64,000 nt of DNA from Rhodospirillaceae bacterium UBA6219 (GCA_002435715.1 DISD01000050.1:43125-107124), one strand, 5' to 3'; shown: positions 31,969-41,515, counted from the stretch's first letter. A program made the numbers and translations. The notes: a model not told the origin generated them from the sequence alone.

Positions 31969-33078
31969 ATGCATTACCAGAACGGCGAAAGTGAATTAGA
32001 ATCATTATCCAACATCTTGACAGCAGGCTTATTGCCACAGATTTTATCGGCTTTGACCGAATCGGTCACCATCGTTGACCGTGACGGGCAATTCGTTGTC
32101 GGCTTCGGTTCCCGCACCAGTACCAAGAATGGACAGGTCGATCCAAGACAATTGGGGGGAACCTTCATGCAAGGGCTGCATGCGGTGCTGGCCAACCGCC
32201 GAGACAGCTTTGAACACATCGACACCAGCAATCCCCCCGAAGATTGCGCCCGCTATTGCGTGCACCCCCTGGGCACAGGAAGCGGCGGCCACATCTTCGG
32301 AGCGATGATTGTCCGCCATCCCTTGCAGGAAGTGATGAATGCCAACCGACGGGTCAGCGACATTCTGCACCAAATGGCCAACATCGTTCACGACCTGCGC
32401 ACCGAACTGAATGCGGTGATCGGCTTTGCCGACATGATGCAGCAAGAAATCTGGGGAAGACTGGGCGACAGCCATTATCGTGACTATGCAAAAAACATCC
32501 ACCTGTCCGGCAATTGTTTGCTTCAGCAGGTCAATCAGCTGCTTGATGTGGCGCGGGCCGATTATTTGGGGCCCGACATTGACGAGCAGGATGTCGACCT
32601 CGCCTTGTTGCTCGAACAATGTTGCAAAAGCGTCGATATCTTGGCGCAACGCAACGGGCTGGCCGTATCCGTCCGCCAACACTCAGTTCCCACCGTTCGC
32701 GCAGATTTCCGACTGACTCGACGGGTCGTCCTCAACTTGCTCAGCAACGCCATTAAATTCACCCCGACAGGGGGACGAATCACTGCAGCCACCGGGCTTG
32801 ATCACTTGGGACGGCCGTTCCTCTCGGTGACGGATACCGGCATCGGTATCGGCGCCGACCATTTGGCGAAGGTGATGCACCCCTTCGCCCAGATCGCGTC
32901 TTCCCACAACCATCACAACCTGGACAATGGCAGCGGTCTGGGACTGCCCTTGTCGAAACGTCTGATGGAAGTGCAAGGCGGATCTCTGGTCCTGAAAAGC
33001 GAACCCGACCAAGGCACCACGGTAACCGCGTGGTTTCCCCCTCAAAGGGTGGTCGCCGTCTCCCACCCTTCCGGCTGA
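31969..33078 (+). CDS. soluble sensor histidine kinase
   Basis: 369 residues, no transmembrane segment. N-terminal PAS-like part (ESVTIVDRDGQFVVGFG) followed by transmitter: H box IVHDLRTELNAVIGFADMM with His141 (the usual Glu and Pro of HELRTP are Asp and Glu), N box NLLSNAIKFTPTGG, G boxes TDTGIGIG and NGSGLGLPLSKRL. Kinase should still be active. GAGG six bases before the ATG. No partner regulator adjacent; the last 37 bases overlap the convergent NsrR-like gene. Confidence 0.88.
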   Translation: MHYQNGESELESLSNILTAGLLPQILSALTESVTIVDRDGQFVVGFGSRTSTKNGQVDPRQLGGTFMQGLHAVLANRRDSFEHIDTSNPPEDCARYCVHPLGTGSGGHIFGAMIVRHPLQEVMNANRRVSDILHQMANIVHDLRTELNAVIGFADMMQQEIWGRLGDSHYRDYAKNIHLSGNCLLQQVNQLLDVARADYLGPDIDEQDVDLALLLEQCCKSVDILAQRNGLAVSVRQHSVPTVRADFRLTRRVVLNLLSNAIKFTPTGGRITAATGLDHLGRPFLSVTDTGIGIGADHLAKVMHPFAQIASSHNHHNLDNGSGLGLPLSKRLMEVQGGSLVLKSEPDQGTTVTAWFPPQRVVAVSHPSG

Positions 33079-33458
33079 ATGTCGGCCAGGGTCTTGCCGT
33101 CGAACACCGCCAAGAAGGCGTCACGGGCGTCCTCGATGACGCCTTTCAGCTTGCAACCGGTGATCGGACAGGTGTCACCCTGTTCGTGACAGGGCACCAG
33201 ATTCAGGTTTTCCGAATGGCGCAGCAATTGTCCCAGATTGATCTGGTCGGGTTCGCGCGCCAGCCGCAATCCGCCATTCTTGCCGCGCACCGTGGCAATG
33301 TGCCCCAGTTCGGTCAGACGACGGACGATCTTCTTCAAATGCTCCGAGGAGATTCCGTAGAACTCGGAAACCTCGCGCACGGTGGAAACTTTTTCACGGC
33401 GCGCCGACAAGTAGATCAGCAACCGTAAAGAGTAATCGGTGAATTGAGTGATTTTCAT
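33042..33458 (-). CDS. Rrf2-family iron-sulfur regulator (NsrR/IscR-like)
   Basis: 138 residues. Rrf2 winged helix (MKITQFTDYSLRLLIYLSAR, SSEHLKKIVRRL, VRGKNGGLRLAR) and three Cys for a [Fe-S] cluster at Cys90, Cys97 and Cys102 in PCHEQGDTCPITGCKLKG. The spacing and the FTDYSLRLL start resemble NsrR, the nitric-oxide sensor, more than IscR. It would control nitrosative-stress genes, none of which are seen adjacent. Convergent overlap with the kinase gene. Confidence 0.88.
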   Translation of the reverse strand: MKITQFTDYSLRLLIYLSARREKVSTVREVSEFYGISSEHLKKIVRRLTELGHIATVRGKNGGLRLAREPDQINLGQLLRHSENLNLVPCHEQGDTCPITGCKLKGVIEDARDAFLAVFDGKTLADIQPEGWETATTL

Positions 33459-33477
33459 GATCGGCCAAAATCGCGTT

Positions 33478-36087
33478 TTACTGATATTGGCGCAGCTGCA
33501 TCACCCGTTCAACAGCTTCACTCACTTGGCCGTCAATTTTTTGCTGCGACGCAGCGGGGGCATCCAACTCTAGTTGGCTCAGCAAGTCGTAAAGCCGGTT
33601 TTCCCCGAACATGCCGCATTTACCCCGCATGGCGTGCACGTGGTCGACGAAGGCGACGCGATCCCCATGGCACAATTCCTGGAGAACACTGGAATCCTTG
33701 TCCATTTCGGCCAGGAAGGCGGGCATCAGCGCTTCCAGGCCGGCCGGCGGCTGGGGCGGCGGCGGCAGGGGATTGTCGGGCAGCAGCGCCGACAAAGCGG
33801 CCACCAAGGCATCGGGACCGATGGGTTTGGCCAGGAAAGTGGTGAATCCGGATTCTTCAGCGTGGCGGCGGTCGGCGGCGGCGGCGCCGGCCGACAGCGC
33901 CACCACCGGAATGGGCGCCAGCCCCATTTCGGCATCCCGTTTGCGGATGGCTCGGCAGGCGGCGAAGCCATCCATTTCCGGCATACGCAAATCCAGGACG
34001 ATCAAGTCGTAACGCCGGGCCGCCGCCATTTCGGCGGCTTGCCGTCCATCGGCGGCTTCGTCCACGTCCCAACCGGCAGCGTTGAGGAAACCGCGCAACA
34101 CCAGACGGTTCAGCTCGACATCGTCGGCCAACAGCACGTCCACATGGCTGGGGGCATGATGTTTCTTCAGTGCCGGCGGCTCGGCCTGGGTCAAGGGCAA
34201 GGACAAATCCGCCTCGGTCAAGCCGTCCAGCCGCCGCACGGACAATTGGCCGCCCATGGCCTCTACCAGGTTGCGACACAGGGTCTGGCCGATATCGCCT
34301 TCGCCGCTGCTTTCCACGTCGGCCCGCGCCGGCCCCAGCAGGCGGACCCGCAAGCAAGCGTCGTCGGGGTCGATCCCCAACACCATTTCCCCCGGCGCGG
34401 TGCCGAAACGATCCAGAAGCGTGCGCACCACCTGCAAAAGCGCGCTTTCGTCGGCCATCATCGCCGCCGGCAGGCTTGGGGAACAGTTCATGCGGAAGCT
34501 TTGGCCGCGGTCGCCCGCCTGGGCGCGCACCAAAGTGGCCATTTCCTCGCACAATTCGTCCAACCGCACCGGCTTGGACACCAATTGCACCCGCCCGGTT
34601 TCCATGCCGGCCAGTTCCAAGATGTTGCCGATCAGACGGCTCAGTTGCTCGGCGGTGCGGCGCAGCAGACGGACATAGCGATGCTGGCGGTCGTCCAAGG
34701 CGGTTCCGGCCAACAATTCGGTCAACCCCACCCAGCCGTGCAAGGGGGTGCGGATTTCATGGCTCATCACGGCCAGGAACTCGGACTTGGCCTTCGACGC
34801 CTGTTCCGCCACCTCCAAAGCGTCGGCCAACGAGGCGGTGCGTTGCGCCACCAACCCTTCCAGGTCGCGGTTCATCTGTGCCAGGCTTTCCGACGCCGAA
34901 CGTTCGGCATGGAACCTGCGCAGCGCCAATGCGGCGAAATAGCAGGTGGCGAAAGCGGCGAAGCCCACCGGGATCAGATCGGTGCTGGTGATGATGCGGG
35001 CATAGTGAAGAATGTCGTTGACCATGGCCGCGCACAGCAGGACCGACCCCGCCATCAACCAATTGGCCCCCAGACGCCGCCGCGCCATGGCCCACCCCAC
35101 CAATCCCACGCCGACCAGCGGTGCCAGCAGGTTCAGCACCATGAAGGGATCGCGGAAATTGGTGTAAAACGCCGGCGGCGTCAGCACCGCCGCCACCACC
35201 ATGAACCCGGAAACCACATAGCCGACCAGGGCCAGGGGCCGGGGCGTCTCGTCGGGCAACAATTCACGCAAGAAGCCGAAATAGATGCCGGGAAAGACGA
35301 AAAGCGTCGCATAGGACACCGGCAGGTACCAGAAATCGGCCCGCATCTGATGGCCGATCAGCACATAAAGCTGGGCGGAACTGAAGGTACGGGCCGCTAC
35401 CAGGGCGGTGAACAAGGCGAAGATCAGGAAGGCCGGATCGCGCTTGCCGCCGGCATAGAAGGCCAGCGCCATCAAGGTCACCATCACCAGCGCCCCCAAG
35501 GCGGCCAAAGGCAGGGCGGTCAGGCGTTCGGCCTGCAGGGCCAGCACCTCGGCCGGTCCGATGCGCACCGCCCGGGTGATTCCGCCTTCGAAATGGTGGT
35601 GGTTGGAAATCTCGAACACCAGGTCGACGAAATGCCGCCCCAATGGCAAGGGCACCAGCACCTGTTCCAGCACAGGCACTTCCGAATCGGCGCTCAGGCC
35701 CAATTGCCCCATGGAGAGGACCAGTTCGCCATCCACGTGCAGGCGCCAAGCGCTGTTGATATCGGGAATGGCCAAGGCCAAAGGCGGCGCATTTTCCGGC
35801 AACAGCACCCGCAACACCAAGGAAGCGTTGCCGATACCGGGAAACAGCACGTTCCAGGGATTGGGCTGGTTGATGTAGGAATCCACCGCCCAGGCGAAAG
35901 CCCGCGACGAATCGGCGCCCCGCACCACCCCCCATTGGCCCGACAGCTCGACGGCGCCGGTTTGGGGAAAGTCGATTCCACGCAGGTCGATGACGCCATG
36001 CACCGCTTCCGGCGCCGACGCCCGGACGTAACCGGGGGTCAGAACCGCGGCCAGCACCACCACCAATCGGATCAACAGCCCGCGCAT
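33478..36087 (-). CDS. 7TM-type hybrid histidine kinase with receiver and HPt, degenerate ATPase domain
   Basis: 869 residues. Signal peptide, a periplasmic 7TMR-DISM-like beta domain (about 30-180), seven hydrophobic helices (about 190-400), H box FLAVMSHEIRTPLHGWVGL with His443, then a HATPase-like region that has lost its motifs: the N box reads VVRTLLDRFG (no Asn) and the DxGxG box reads LLGPARAD. Next a normal receiver (VLLADDVELN, Asp699 in LIVLDLRMPEMDG) and a C-terminal HPt with HAMRGKCGMFG (His818). Phosphotransfer domains are intact while ATP binding is doubtful, so it might take phosphate from another kinase. It precedes the Rrf2 gene on the same strand by 19 bases. Confidence 0.85.
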   Translation of the reverse strand: MRGLLIRLVVVLAAVLTPGYVRASAPEAVHGVIDLRGIDFPQTGAVELSGQWGVVRGADSSRAFAWAVDSYINQPNPWNVLFPGIGNASLVLRVLLPENAPPLALAIPDINSAWRLHVDGELVLSMGQLGLSADSEVPVLEQVLVPLPLGRHFVDLVFEISNHHHFEGGITRAVRIGPAEVLALQAERLTALPLAALGALVMVTLMALAFYAGGKRDPAFLIFALFTALVAARTFSSAQLYVLIGHQMRADFWYLPVSYATLFVFPGIYFGFLRELLPDETPRPLALVGYVVSGFMVVAAVLTPPAFYTNFRDPFMVLNLLAPLVGVGLVGWAMARRRLGANWLMAGSVLLCAAMVNDILHYARIITSTDLIPVGFAAFATCYFAALALRRFHAERSASESLAQMNRDLEGLVAQRTASLADALEVAEQASKAKSEFLAVMSHEIRTPLHGWVGLTELLAGTALDDRQHRYVRLLRRTAEQLSRLIGNILELAGMETGRVQLVSKPVRLDELCEEMATLVRAQAGDRGQSFRMNCSPSLPAAMMADESALLQVVRTLLDRFGTAPGEMVLGIDPDDACLRVRLLGPARADVESSGEGDIGQTLCRNLVEAMGGQLSVRRLDGLTEADLSLPLTQAEPPALKKHHAPSHVDVLLADDVELNRLVLRGFLNAAGWDVDEAADGRQAAEMAAARRYDLIVLDLRMPEMDGFAACRAIRKRDAEMGLAPIPVVALSAGAAAADRRHAEESGFTTFLAKPIGPDALVAALSALLPDNPLPPPPQPPAGLEALMPAFLAEMDKDSSVLQELCHGDRVAFVDHVHAMRGKCGMFGENRLYDLLSQLELDAPAASQQKIDGQVSEAVERVMQLRQYQ

Positions 36088-36148
36088 ATCTATTTTGTCG
36101 CAGGCATCGCCGCCGACGTCATCAGGTAAAACCCTTAGTTTAACGCAG

Positions 36149-37903
36149 CTAGCCGCGCGCCTGACGGACGTAGTCGCGGAATCGCTCGGCCGCCAGGGGC
36201 GGAGAATAACGATAGCCCTGCACCAAGTCGCAGCCGCGTTCGGTCAGGAAGGCCTGTTGCTCGGCGGTTTCCACCCCTTCCCCCACCACCTGCATGCCCA
36301 AGGAATGGCCCAAGGCGATGATGGCTTCGATCAACCGGGCATCCTCGGCATTGCGCAGCGCCTCGGCGACGAACGAGCGGTCGATCTTCAAAACGTCCAC
36401 AGGGAAATGCTTCAGATAGGACAGCGACGCATAGCCGGTGCCGAAATCGTCCACCGCGATCTTGGCCCCCAGGTTGCGCACCGCTTCCAGTTTGCGCACC
36501 ACTTCTTCCCCCGATCCCAGGATCAGGCTTTCGGTGATTTCCACCGTCACCAATTGCGGGTCCATGCCGCTTTGGTCCAAGGCACGGGTCAGGATGGCGG
36601 CGATGTCCGCCTGCTGGACTTGGCGGGGCGAGACGTTGACGGCGATGCGCAACGGCCCCAGCCCGGCCTGCTGCCAGCTTTTGGCCTCGCACAGCGCCGA
36701 ATGGGTCAGCCATTCGCCGATGGGCAGGATCATCCCCATCTCTTCGGCCAAGGGGACGAATTGTTCGGGATTGACGGCGCCGATATAGCGGTTTTGCCAG
36801 CGCAACAGCGCTTCGGCCCCCGCCACCGCGCCCGTGCTCAGGTCGATCACCGGCTGGTAGACCAGCGAGAATTCGTCATGGCTGAGCGCGTCGGACAATT
36901 CGCCGGCCAAACGCGAACGGGCCTGGGCCCGGGCATCCATGCTGGCGGTGAAGAAACGGAAGGTGCCGCGTCCTGCCGCCTTGGCCTGTTCCAGGGCCGA
37001 GGACGCGTTGCGCAACAGCGCTTCCACGTCTTCACCGTCGCCGGGCCACAACGACACGCCGATGGACGCCGACAACAGAATCTGGTGGGCTTCGATCAAC
37101 AGGGGTTCATGCAGGGATTCCAGCATCACCCGCACCACCGCCTCGACTTCCTCGACCTTGTCGACCTGGGGCAGCACGGCGATGAACTCGTCGCCGCCGA
37201 AACGGCCCAAGGTGTCGCCCTTGCGCAGGGCCCGACTGAAGCGGTGGGCGCATTCGCGCAGCACCATGTCGCCCACCGTCATGCCCAAGGTGTCGTTGAT
37301 GGTCTTGAAACCGTCCAGGCCGATGAACAATACCGCCGCGCGGCAATGTTCGCGCCCGGCCAGCACCAGGGCCTGCAACAGCCGATCCAACAGCAACGAA
37401 CGGTTGGGAAGCCCGGTCAGCGTGTCGAAATTGCTGTTCTGCCACAACTTTTCAGCGGTTTCGCAGGCTTCCGAAATGTCGCGGAACATCACTACATGAC
37501 GGTTCGAGCCCCCATGCATGTCGTGTTCGCAGGCGATGGACAGGCTTTGCCGATAGGCCTCGCCATTCTTGCGCCGGCTCCAAGTCTCGCCTTCCCAGGC
37601 GCTGCCACGGCGCAAATGTTCGCCCACATCGTCAAGAAAGCGGCCATCGCCCAAAGTGCTGTAAAGGCTGGCCGCCGTTCGGCCGACCATTTCATCGGGC
37701 ATGAAACCGGTAATGGCGGTGAAGGCGGGGTTGACCACCAGGATCCGCCATTGGTTATCGCAGACCAGCATGGCTTCCGCCGCCATGTCGAAGGCAGCAC
37801 GAAACAAACGCAATTCGGCGTTTTCGCACTCAAGCTCTTGCAAACGCTGATCGGGTCCCAAACAAACACTCCCGGTTGTAAGAGCTTCATATAGCCAGGG
37901 CAT
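36149..37903 (-). CDS. PAS-GGDEF-EAL protein, cyclic di-GMP turnover
   Basis: 584 residues. PAS (about 30-150, with NPAFTAITGFMPDEMVG), GGDEF with an exact GGDEF at 236-240 (RFGGDEFIAVL) and EAL with EALLRW from Glu364 plus DDFGTGYASL and LKIDRSFV. Both catalytic motifs are kept, so it could make or break cyclic di-GMP; the balance is not predictable. Soluble. A GCCTA / TAGGC inverted repeat at 37952-37966 lies in its upstream region. Confidence 0.95.
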   Translation of the reverse strand: MPWLYEALTTGSVCLGPDQRLQELECENAELRLFRAAFDMAAEAMLVCDNQWRILVVNPAFTAITGFMPDEMVGRTAASLYSTLGDGRFLDDVGEHLRRGSAWEGETWSRRKNGEAYRQSLSIACEHDMHGGSNRHVVMFRDISEACETAEKLWQNSNFDTLTGLPNRSLLLDRLLQALVLAGREHCRAAVLFIGLDGFKTINDTLGMTVGDMVLRECAHRFSRALRKGDTLGRFGGDEFIAVLPQVDKVEEVEAVVRVMLESLHEPLLIEAHQILLSASIGVSLWPGDGEDVEALLRNASSALEQAKAAGRGTFRFFTASMDARAQARSRLAGELSDALSHDEFSLVYQPVIDLSTGAVAGAEALLRWQNRYIGAVNPEQFVPLAEEMGMILPIGEWLTHSALCEAKSWQQAGLGPLRIAVNVSPRQVQQADIAAILTRALDQSGMDPQLVTVEITESLILGSGEEVVRKLEAVRNLGAKIAVDDFGTGYASLSYLKHFPVDVLKIDRSFVAEALRNAEDARLIEAIIALGHSLGMQVVGEGVETAEQQAFLTERGCDLVQGYRYSPPLAAERFRDYVRQARG

Positions 37904-37951
37904 GGCACGCTAAACAAGCGGCGCGCCTTCGTAAACCCATAAAGGAAGTGT

Positions 37952-37966
37952 GCCTATAAATTAGGC
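37952..37966. promoter_or_regulatory. small palindrome upstream of the GGDEF-EAL gene
   Basis: GCCTA and TAGGC arms around TAAAT. It lies 49 bases before the start of the leftward cyclic di-GMP gene and could be an operator or overlap a -10 element (TATAAA). No known regulator consensus was recognised. Confidence 0.3.
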
Positions 37967-37984
37967 TCATATATACCATGCATA

Positions 37985-38134
37985 AAATTCAGGCGTCCGA
38001 CCTTGCCCAAACCCATCAACCCTGTCATCATCCCTGATGTCCATGGTGGCTTTTTCCTCCCGGCCACCTCTGACGAGACCTGAAGAGCTCTTCTCGACGA
38101 ACAAGCCGCGCGCCCCTTCCTGGCGCGCGGTTTT
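37985..38134 (+). ncRNA. candidate small RNA with C-rich loop and terminator
   Basis: The 234-base gap between two leftward genes has no good ORF but holds three ordered structures on the plus strand. First, hairpin GGTGGC / GCCACC (38045-38068) whose 12-base loop contains CCTCCC, complementary to Shine-Dalgarno sequences. Second, the palindrome GAAGAGCTCTTC (about 38082-38093). Third, a terminator-like hairpin CCGCGCGCC / GGCGCGCGG (38106-38130, loop CCTTCCT) followed by TTTT. Alphaproteobacterial small RNAs often show CCUCC-type loops. AT-rich bases (TATAAA at 37955, ATATATACC at 37970) may be a promoter. The 5' end is a guess. Confidence 0.45.
38106..38134 (+). terminator. strong GC hairpin with T4 tail
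   Basis: 9-bp perfect arms CCGCGCGCC and GGCGCGCGG, 7-base loop, TTTT on the plus strand. It would end the candidate small RNA. The leftward transporter gene stops at 38138, 4 bases from it, so the hairpin may also end that transcript, though the T-tract on that strand is poor (CTTGTTC). Confidence 0.7.
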
Positions 38135-38137
38135 CGT

Positions 38138-39784
38138 TCATCCCGCCCACAGAACCAAAGCGATGACCTGGGGCGCCACCACCCGCAGCACCATGACCAG
38201 CGGATAGACCGTGGCATAGGACAAGATCGGCGCTTCCGAGGACGCCAACCCCTGGGCGAAGGCCAAGGCCGGCGGATCGGTCATCGACCCGGCCAGCAAT
38301 CCGCACATGGTCAGGTAGTTCACCCGGGTCAACAGCGTCCCCACCAACGCCACGGTGACCAGCGGCAACAGGGTGATCAGCACCCCCCAGGCCATCCAAC
38401 TGAGGCCCGGCCCGTGGACCAGGGTCTCGACGAAGCCGTGCCCCGACTTGACGCCGACGGCGGCCAGGAACAAGGCGATGCCCAGATCGCGCATCAAATG
38501 GTTGGCGGCCGGCGGCATGAACCACACCACCCGGCCCACATGGCCCAGCCGCGACAGCAAAATGGCCACCACCAGCGGCCCCCCCGCCAACCCCAACTTG
38601 ATGGAGGACGGCAGGCCGGGCAGCAGGATGGGCAGCGAGCCCAACAGCATGCCCAAAGCGATGCCGATGAAGATGGAGGTCATCTGGGTTTCCAGCAACG
38701 CCTTGGAGCGGTTGCCGATGATCCCGGCCACCAGGGGCATGGATTCAGGGGCGCCGACCACCGTCAGCATGTCGCCGAATTGAAGTTTCAAACTGGAATC
38801 GGGCACCAGTTCATGCCCGCCACGGTTGACCCGGCTGACCACCACGCCATGAGTCCCGCGCAAATTCAGTTGCCCCAGGGTCCGGCCCAGCATTTCCGAA
38901 CGGGTGACCACCTGGCGTTCCCAAACCACGTCAGCGCTGTCCATGGTCTTCAAATCCACCGCCGCCACCGGTCCCAGCAAACGGTTCAGACGCGGCAGGC
39001 GCGAAGCCGGCCCCACCGCCAGCACCACGTCGCCTTCGGCCAAGGTGTCCTCGGCATGGACCACGTGCTGGCTGCCGTCATGCAGCACCCGCGACAACAC
39101 CACGCCCATTTCCTTCAATTCGTCCAGATCGCGCAGCCGCACGCCGAACACCGCCGGGTTCTTGATCTCGACGTTGACGGTTTCCAACTGTTCCTGACCG
39201 GCGGCGCGGGCCGCATCGAAATCGGCCGCCGCCTTGGCCGGGCTTTGGCGGAACACCAGACGCAGGATCAGCATGGAGGCCAGAATGCCGACGATGCCGA
39301 AAGGATAGGCCACCGCATAGGCTTGGCCTTGAATCGCCCCGGTCACCCCCAATTGCGTCAGCACTTCCTGACCGGCGGCCAAGGACGGCGTGTTGGTCAC
39401 CGCGCCTGACAACAGGCCCAAGGCGGCGGGGAGTTCGACCCCGCCCCACAAATGCACCGCCACGGCCAACAACGAGCCCAGGACCACGACAGCGGCCGCC
39501 ATCAGGTTCAAGGCCATGCCGTCTTTCTGAAAGGCCTGGAAAAAGCCCGGCCCCACCGTCACGCCGATGGCGTAGACGAACAGCACCAAGCCGAATTCGC
39601 GGGCGAAGGCCAGCATGGTGGGATCAAGGGTCAGGCCGAAATGGCCCAGCGCCAGGCCGGCGAACAACACGCCGCCCACCCCCAGCTTGACGCCGCCCAG
39701 CTTGATCTGTCCCAAGGCCAAGCCGCCGGCAGCAGCCAAGGACAGAACCAAAAGCGCTTGCGCCGGTCCGTGCAATTCCATCAT
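38138..39784 (-). CDS. AspT/YidE-family membrane antiporter with TrkA_C domains
   Basis: About 548 residues from ATG 39784. Two Asp-Al_Ex membrane halves (GPAQALLVLSLAAAGGLALG..., LSGAVTNTPSLAAGQEVLTQL; and second half LAGSMTDPPALAFAQGL) flank two cytoplasmic TrkA_C units (AVFGVRLRDL..., LGRTLGQLNLRG...DSSLKLQFGDMLTVVGAPE). Related to aspartate:alanine exchangers and YidE/YbjL. Substrate unknown. The ATG pair at 39784/39781 is preceded by GGGGTGGGG. Confidence 0.88.
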   Translation of the reverse strand: MMELHGPAQALLVLSLAAAGGLALGQIKLGGVKLGVGGVLFAGLALGHFGLTLDPTMLAFAREFGLVLFVYAIGVTVGPGFFQAFQKDGMALNLMAAAVVVLGSLLAVAVHLWGGVELPAALGLLSGAVTNTPSLAAGQEVLTQLGVTGAIQGQAYAVAYPFGIVGILASMLILRLVFRQSPAKAAADFDAARAAGQEQLETVNVEIKNPAVFGVRLRDLDELKEMGVVLSRVLHDGSQHVVHAEDTLAEGDVVLAVGPASRLPRLNRLLGPVAAVDLKTMDSADVVWERQVVTRSEMLGRTLGQLNLRGTHGVVVSRVNRGGHELVPDSSLKLQFGDMLTVVGAPESMPLVAGIIGNRSKALLETQMTSIFIGIALGMLLGSLPILLPGLPSSIKLGLAGGPLVVAILLSRLGHVGRVVWFMPPAANHLMRDLGIALFLAAVGVKSGHGFVETLVHGPGLSWMAWGVLITLLPLVTVALVGTLLTRVNYLTMCGLLAGSMTDPPALAFAQGLASSEAPILSYATVYPLVMVLRVVAPQVIALVLWAG

Positions 39785-39849
39785 CCCCACCCCATCGTTG
39801 CAGCGCAACAAGCGTGTCGCAGCAGCGCGACCTTGGCAAGGACGAAGCG

Positions 39850-41451
39850 TTACGGCATCGATTTCGCCAATTCCATCAGATCGACCGCCCCACCCCGCCA
39901 GCCATAAGGATCTGCCCCCTTGGCGCCTTGGGCCAAAGCGATGGTCGCCCCCCACATGTCCTTGTCCAACTGACCGCGCAGGATCTGGCCGAAACCGGCG
40001 ATGGCGACGGCGAAACGGACATCGTCGCTGGCGGAATCCAGATTGGGCAGGTCTTGGGAAGGGCTTACCGCCAAGGTGGACAGACGGCTTTCACTTTGTC
40101 CCGGCACTTTGTGGCGCAGCTTGACGAAGGCGTATTCGTCGTTGACCTGCCCCGTGGCGGTTTCGGCCTTTTTCTTCGGCGCGTAACGCAGATCGTCCAT
40201 GGCCTTGCCAGAGACCCCCACCGGCAGGAATTCATAGAGGGCGGTCACCGAGTGACCGGCGCCGATTTCGCCGGCATCCACCTTGTCGTTGTTGAAATCG
40301 GCGCGGCGCAAGGCCCGGGTCTCGTAACCGATCAGCCGGTATTCGGCCACCTTGGCGGGGTTGAATTCGACCTGGATCTTGACGTCGTCGGCCACCGGTA
40401 TCACCGAGGATTCCAACTGGTTCACCAGCACCTTGCGGGCCTCCAGCAGGCTGTCCAGATAGGCCGCCTGACCATTGCCGGCCTGGGCCAAGCTTTGCAT
40501 GGTGGTGTCGTTCAGATTGCCCAAACCCACCCCCAGTACCGTCAGATAGATACCGGTCTTACGCTTTTCGGTGATCAATTCCTCAAGGGCCCTGGGTGAA
40601 CTCGCACCGAGATTGAAATCGCCGTCGGTGGCCAGGATCACCCGATTGGCGGCGTTGCCTTCGAACATGGCTTGGGCCTGGGCATAAGCCGCGTTCAGAC
40701 CGGCGGCGCCGGCCGTGCCGCCCCCCGCCCTCAATCCGTCGATGGCGGCCAAAATCTTGGCGCGTTCACCGGCGACGGTGGGTTCCAGCCGGATGGCGGT
40801 GCCGCTGGCATAAGTGACCAACGCCACCTTGTCGTCGGGCCGCAGGGCTTCCACCAATTGCCGCAGCGACGCCTGCACCAGGGGCAGACGATCCGCCCCC
40901 ATCATCGATCCCGACACGTCGACCAGGAAGGTCAAATTGGCGGGTGGCCGAGTGCCCGTCGTCGGCGCCCAGGCCTTGATGCCCAGATGCAGCAGCTTGG
41001 CGCCCTTCTTCCACGGCGACGGCACGATGGTGGCATGGGTGGCGAAACCATCCTGGCGCTTTTCGGGACCGGCGTAATCATAGGGGAAATAGTTGATCAT
41101 CTCTTCCACCCGCACCGCCTGGGCCGGCACCTTGCCGGTCTGGCTGAGCAGACGACGCATCACCGCATAGGACGCGGTGTCCACTTCGGCGGAAAAGGTC
41201 GACACCGGGTTGTCCCCGGTGGAAAGCCAAGTCGAGGGTGGCGCGTCGGGCATGTCCTTGAACGGCGCCTGGATTTGGCGGGGCGGCGAATAAACGATGT
41301 CGGCCATCATGGGCCTGAACGCGACCGGTGGGGCCATGGACCGTGCCGGGGCGGGTGCCGCCCCGGTTGCGTGCGAAACTTCGTTTGTGGTCGTGGTCTC
41401 GCAGCCGGCCACCGCCAGCGCACAGATCAGGGGCAATAGGCGACGCATCAT
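39850..41451 (-). CDS. VWA-domain lipoprotein (YfbK-like)
   Basis: 533 residues from ATG 41451, decided by GGAGG six bases upstream. Signal peptide with lipobox AVAGC (Cys17). Contains the N-terminal region found before the VWA domain (STFSAEVDTASYAVMRRLL, VRVEEMINYFPYDY), a VWA domain with MIDAS DVSGSM and the TDGDFN part, and the C-terminal DUF3520-like tail. YfbK relatives are outer-membrane lipoproteins of unknown function. Gene is separate from neighbours (64-base gap to RNase T2). Confidence 0.9.
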   Translation of the reverse strand: MMRRLLPLICALAVAGCETTTTNEVSHATGAAPAPARSMAPPVAFRPMMADIVYSPPRQIQAPFKDMPDAPPSTWLSTGDNPVSTFSAEVDTASYAVMRRLLSQTGKVPAQAVRVEEMINYFPYDYAGPEKRQDGFATHATIVPSPWKKGAKLLHLGIKAWAPTTGTRPPANLTFLVDVSGSMMGADRLPLVQASLRQLVEALRPDDKVALVTYASGTAIRLEPTVAGERAKILAAIDGLRAGGGTAGAAGLNAAYAQAQAMFEGNAANRVILATDGDFNLGASSPRALEELITEKRKTGIYLTVLGVGLGNLNDTTMQSLAQAGNGQAAYLDSLLEARKVLVNQLESSVIPVADDVKIQVEFNPAKVAEYRLIGYETRALRRADFNNDKVDAGEIGAGHSVTALYEFLPVGVSGKAMDDLRYAPKKKAETATGQVNDEYAFVKLRHKVPGQSESRLSTLAVSPSQDLPNLDSASDDVRFAVAIAGFGQILRGQLDKDMWGATIALAQGAKGADPYGWRGGAVDLMELAKSMP

Positions 41452-41515
41452 GGCTAACCTCCGACTTGGACAGCCCAAGCAGAATTTCGCGCAATGATGG
41501 CTGAATTAAGTTCCC

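Noticed and set aside
33574..36129. Rightward 851-codon frame opposite the hybrid kinase
   Set aside because: Antisense shadow, His/Gln/Gly-rich; the leftward frame has conserved kinase, receiver and HPt motifs.
36095..37894. Rightward 599-codon frame opposite the GGDEF-EAL gene
   Set aside because: Shadow of an intact PAS-GGDEF-EAL gene.
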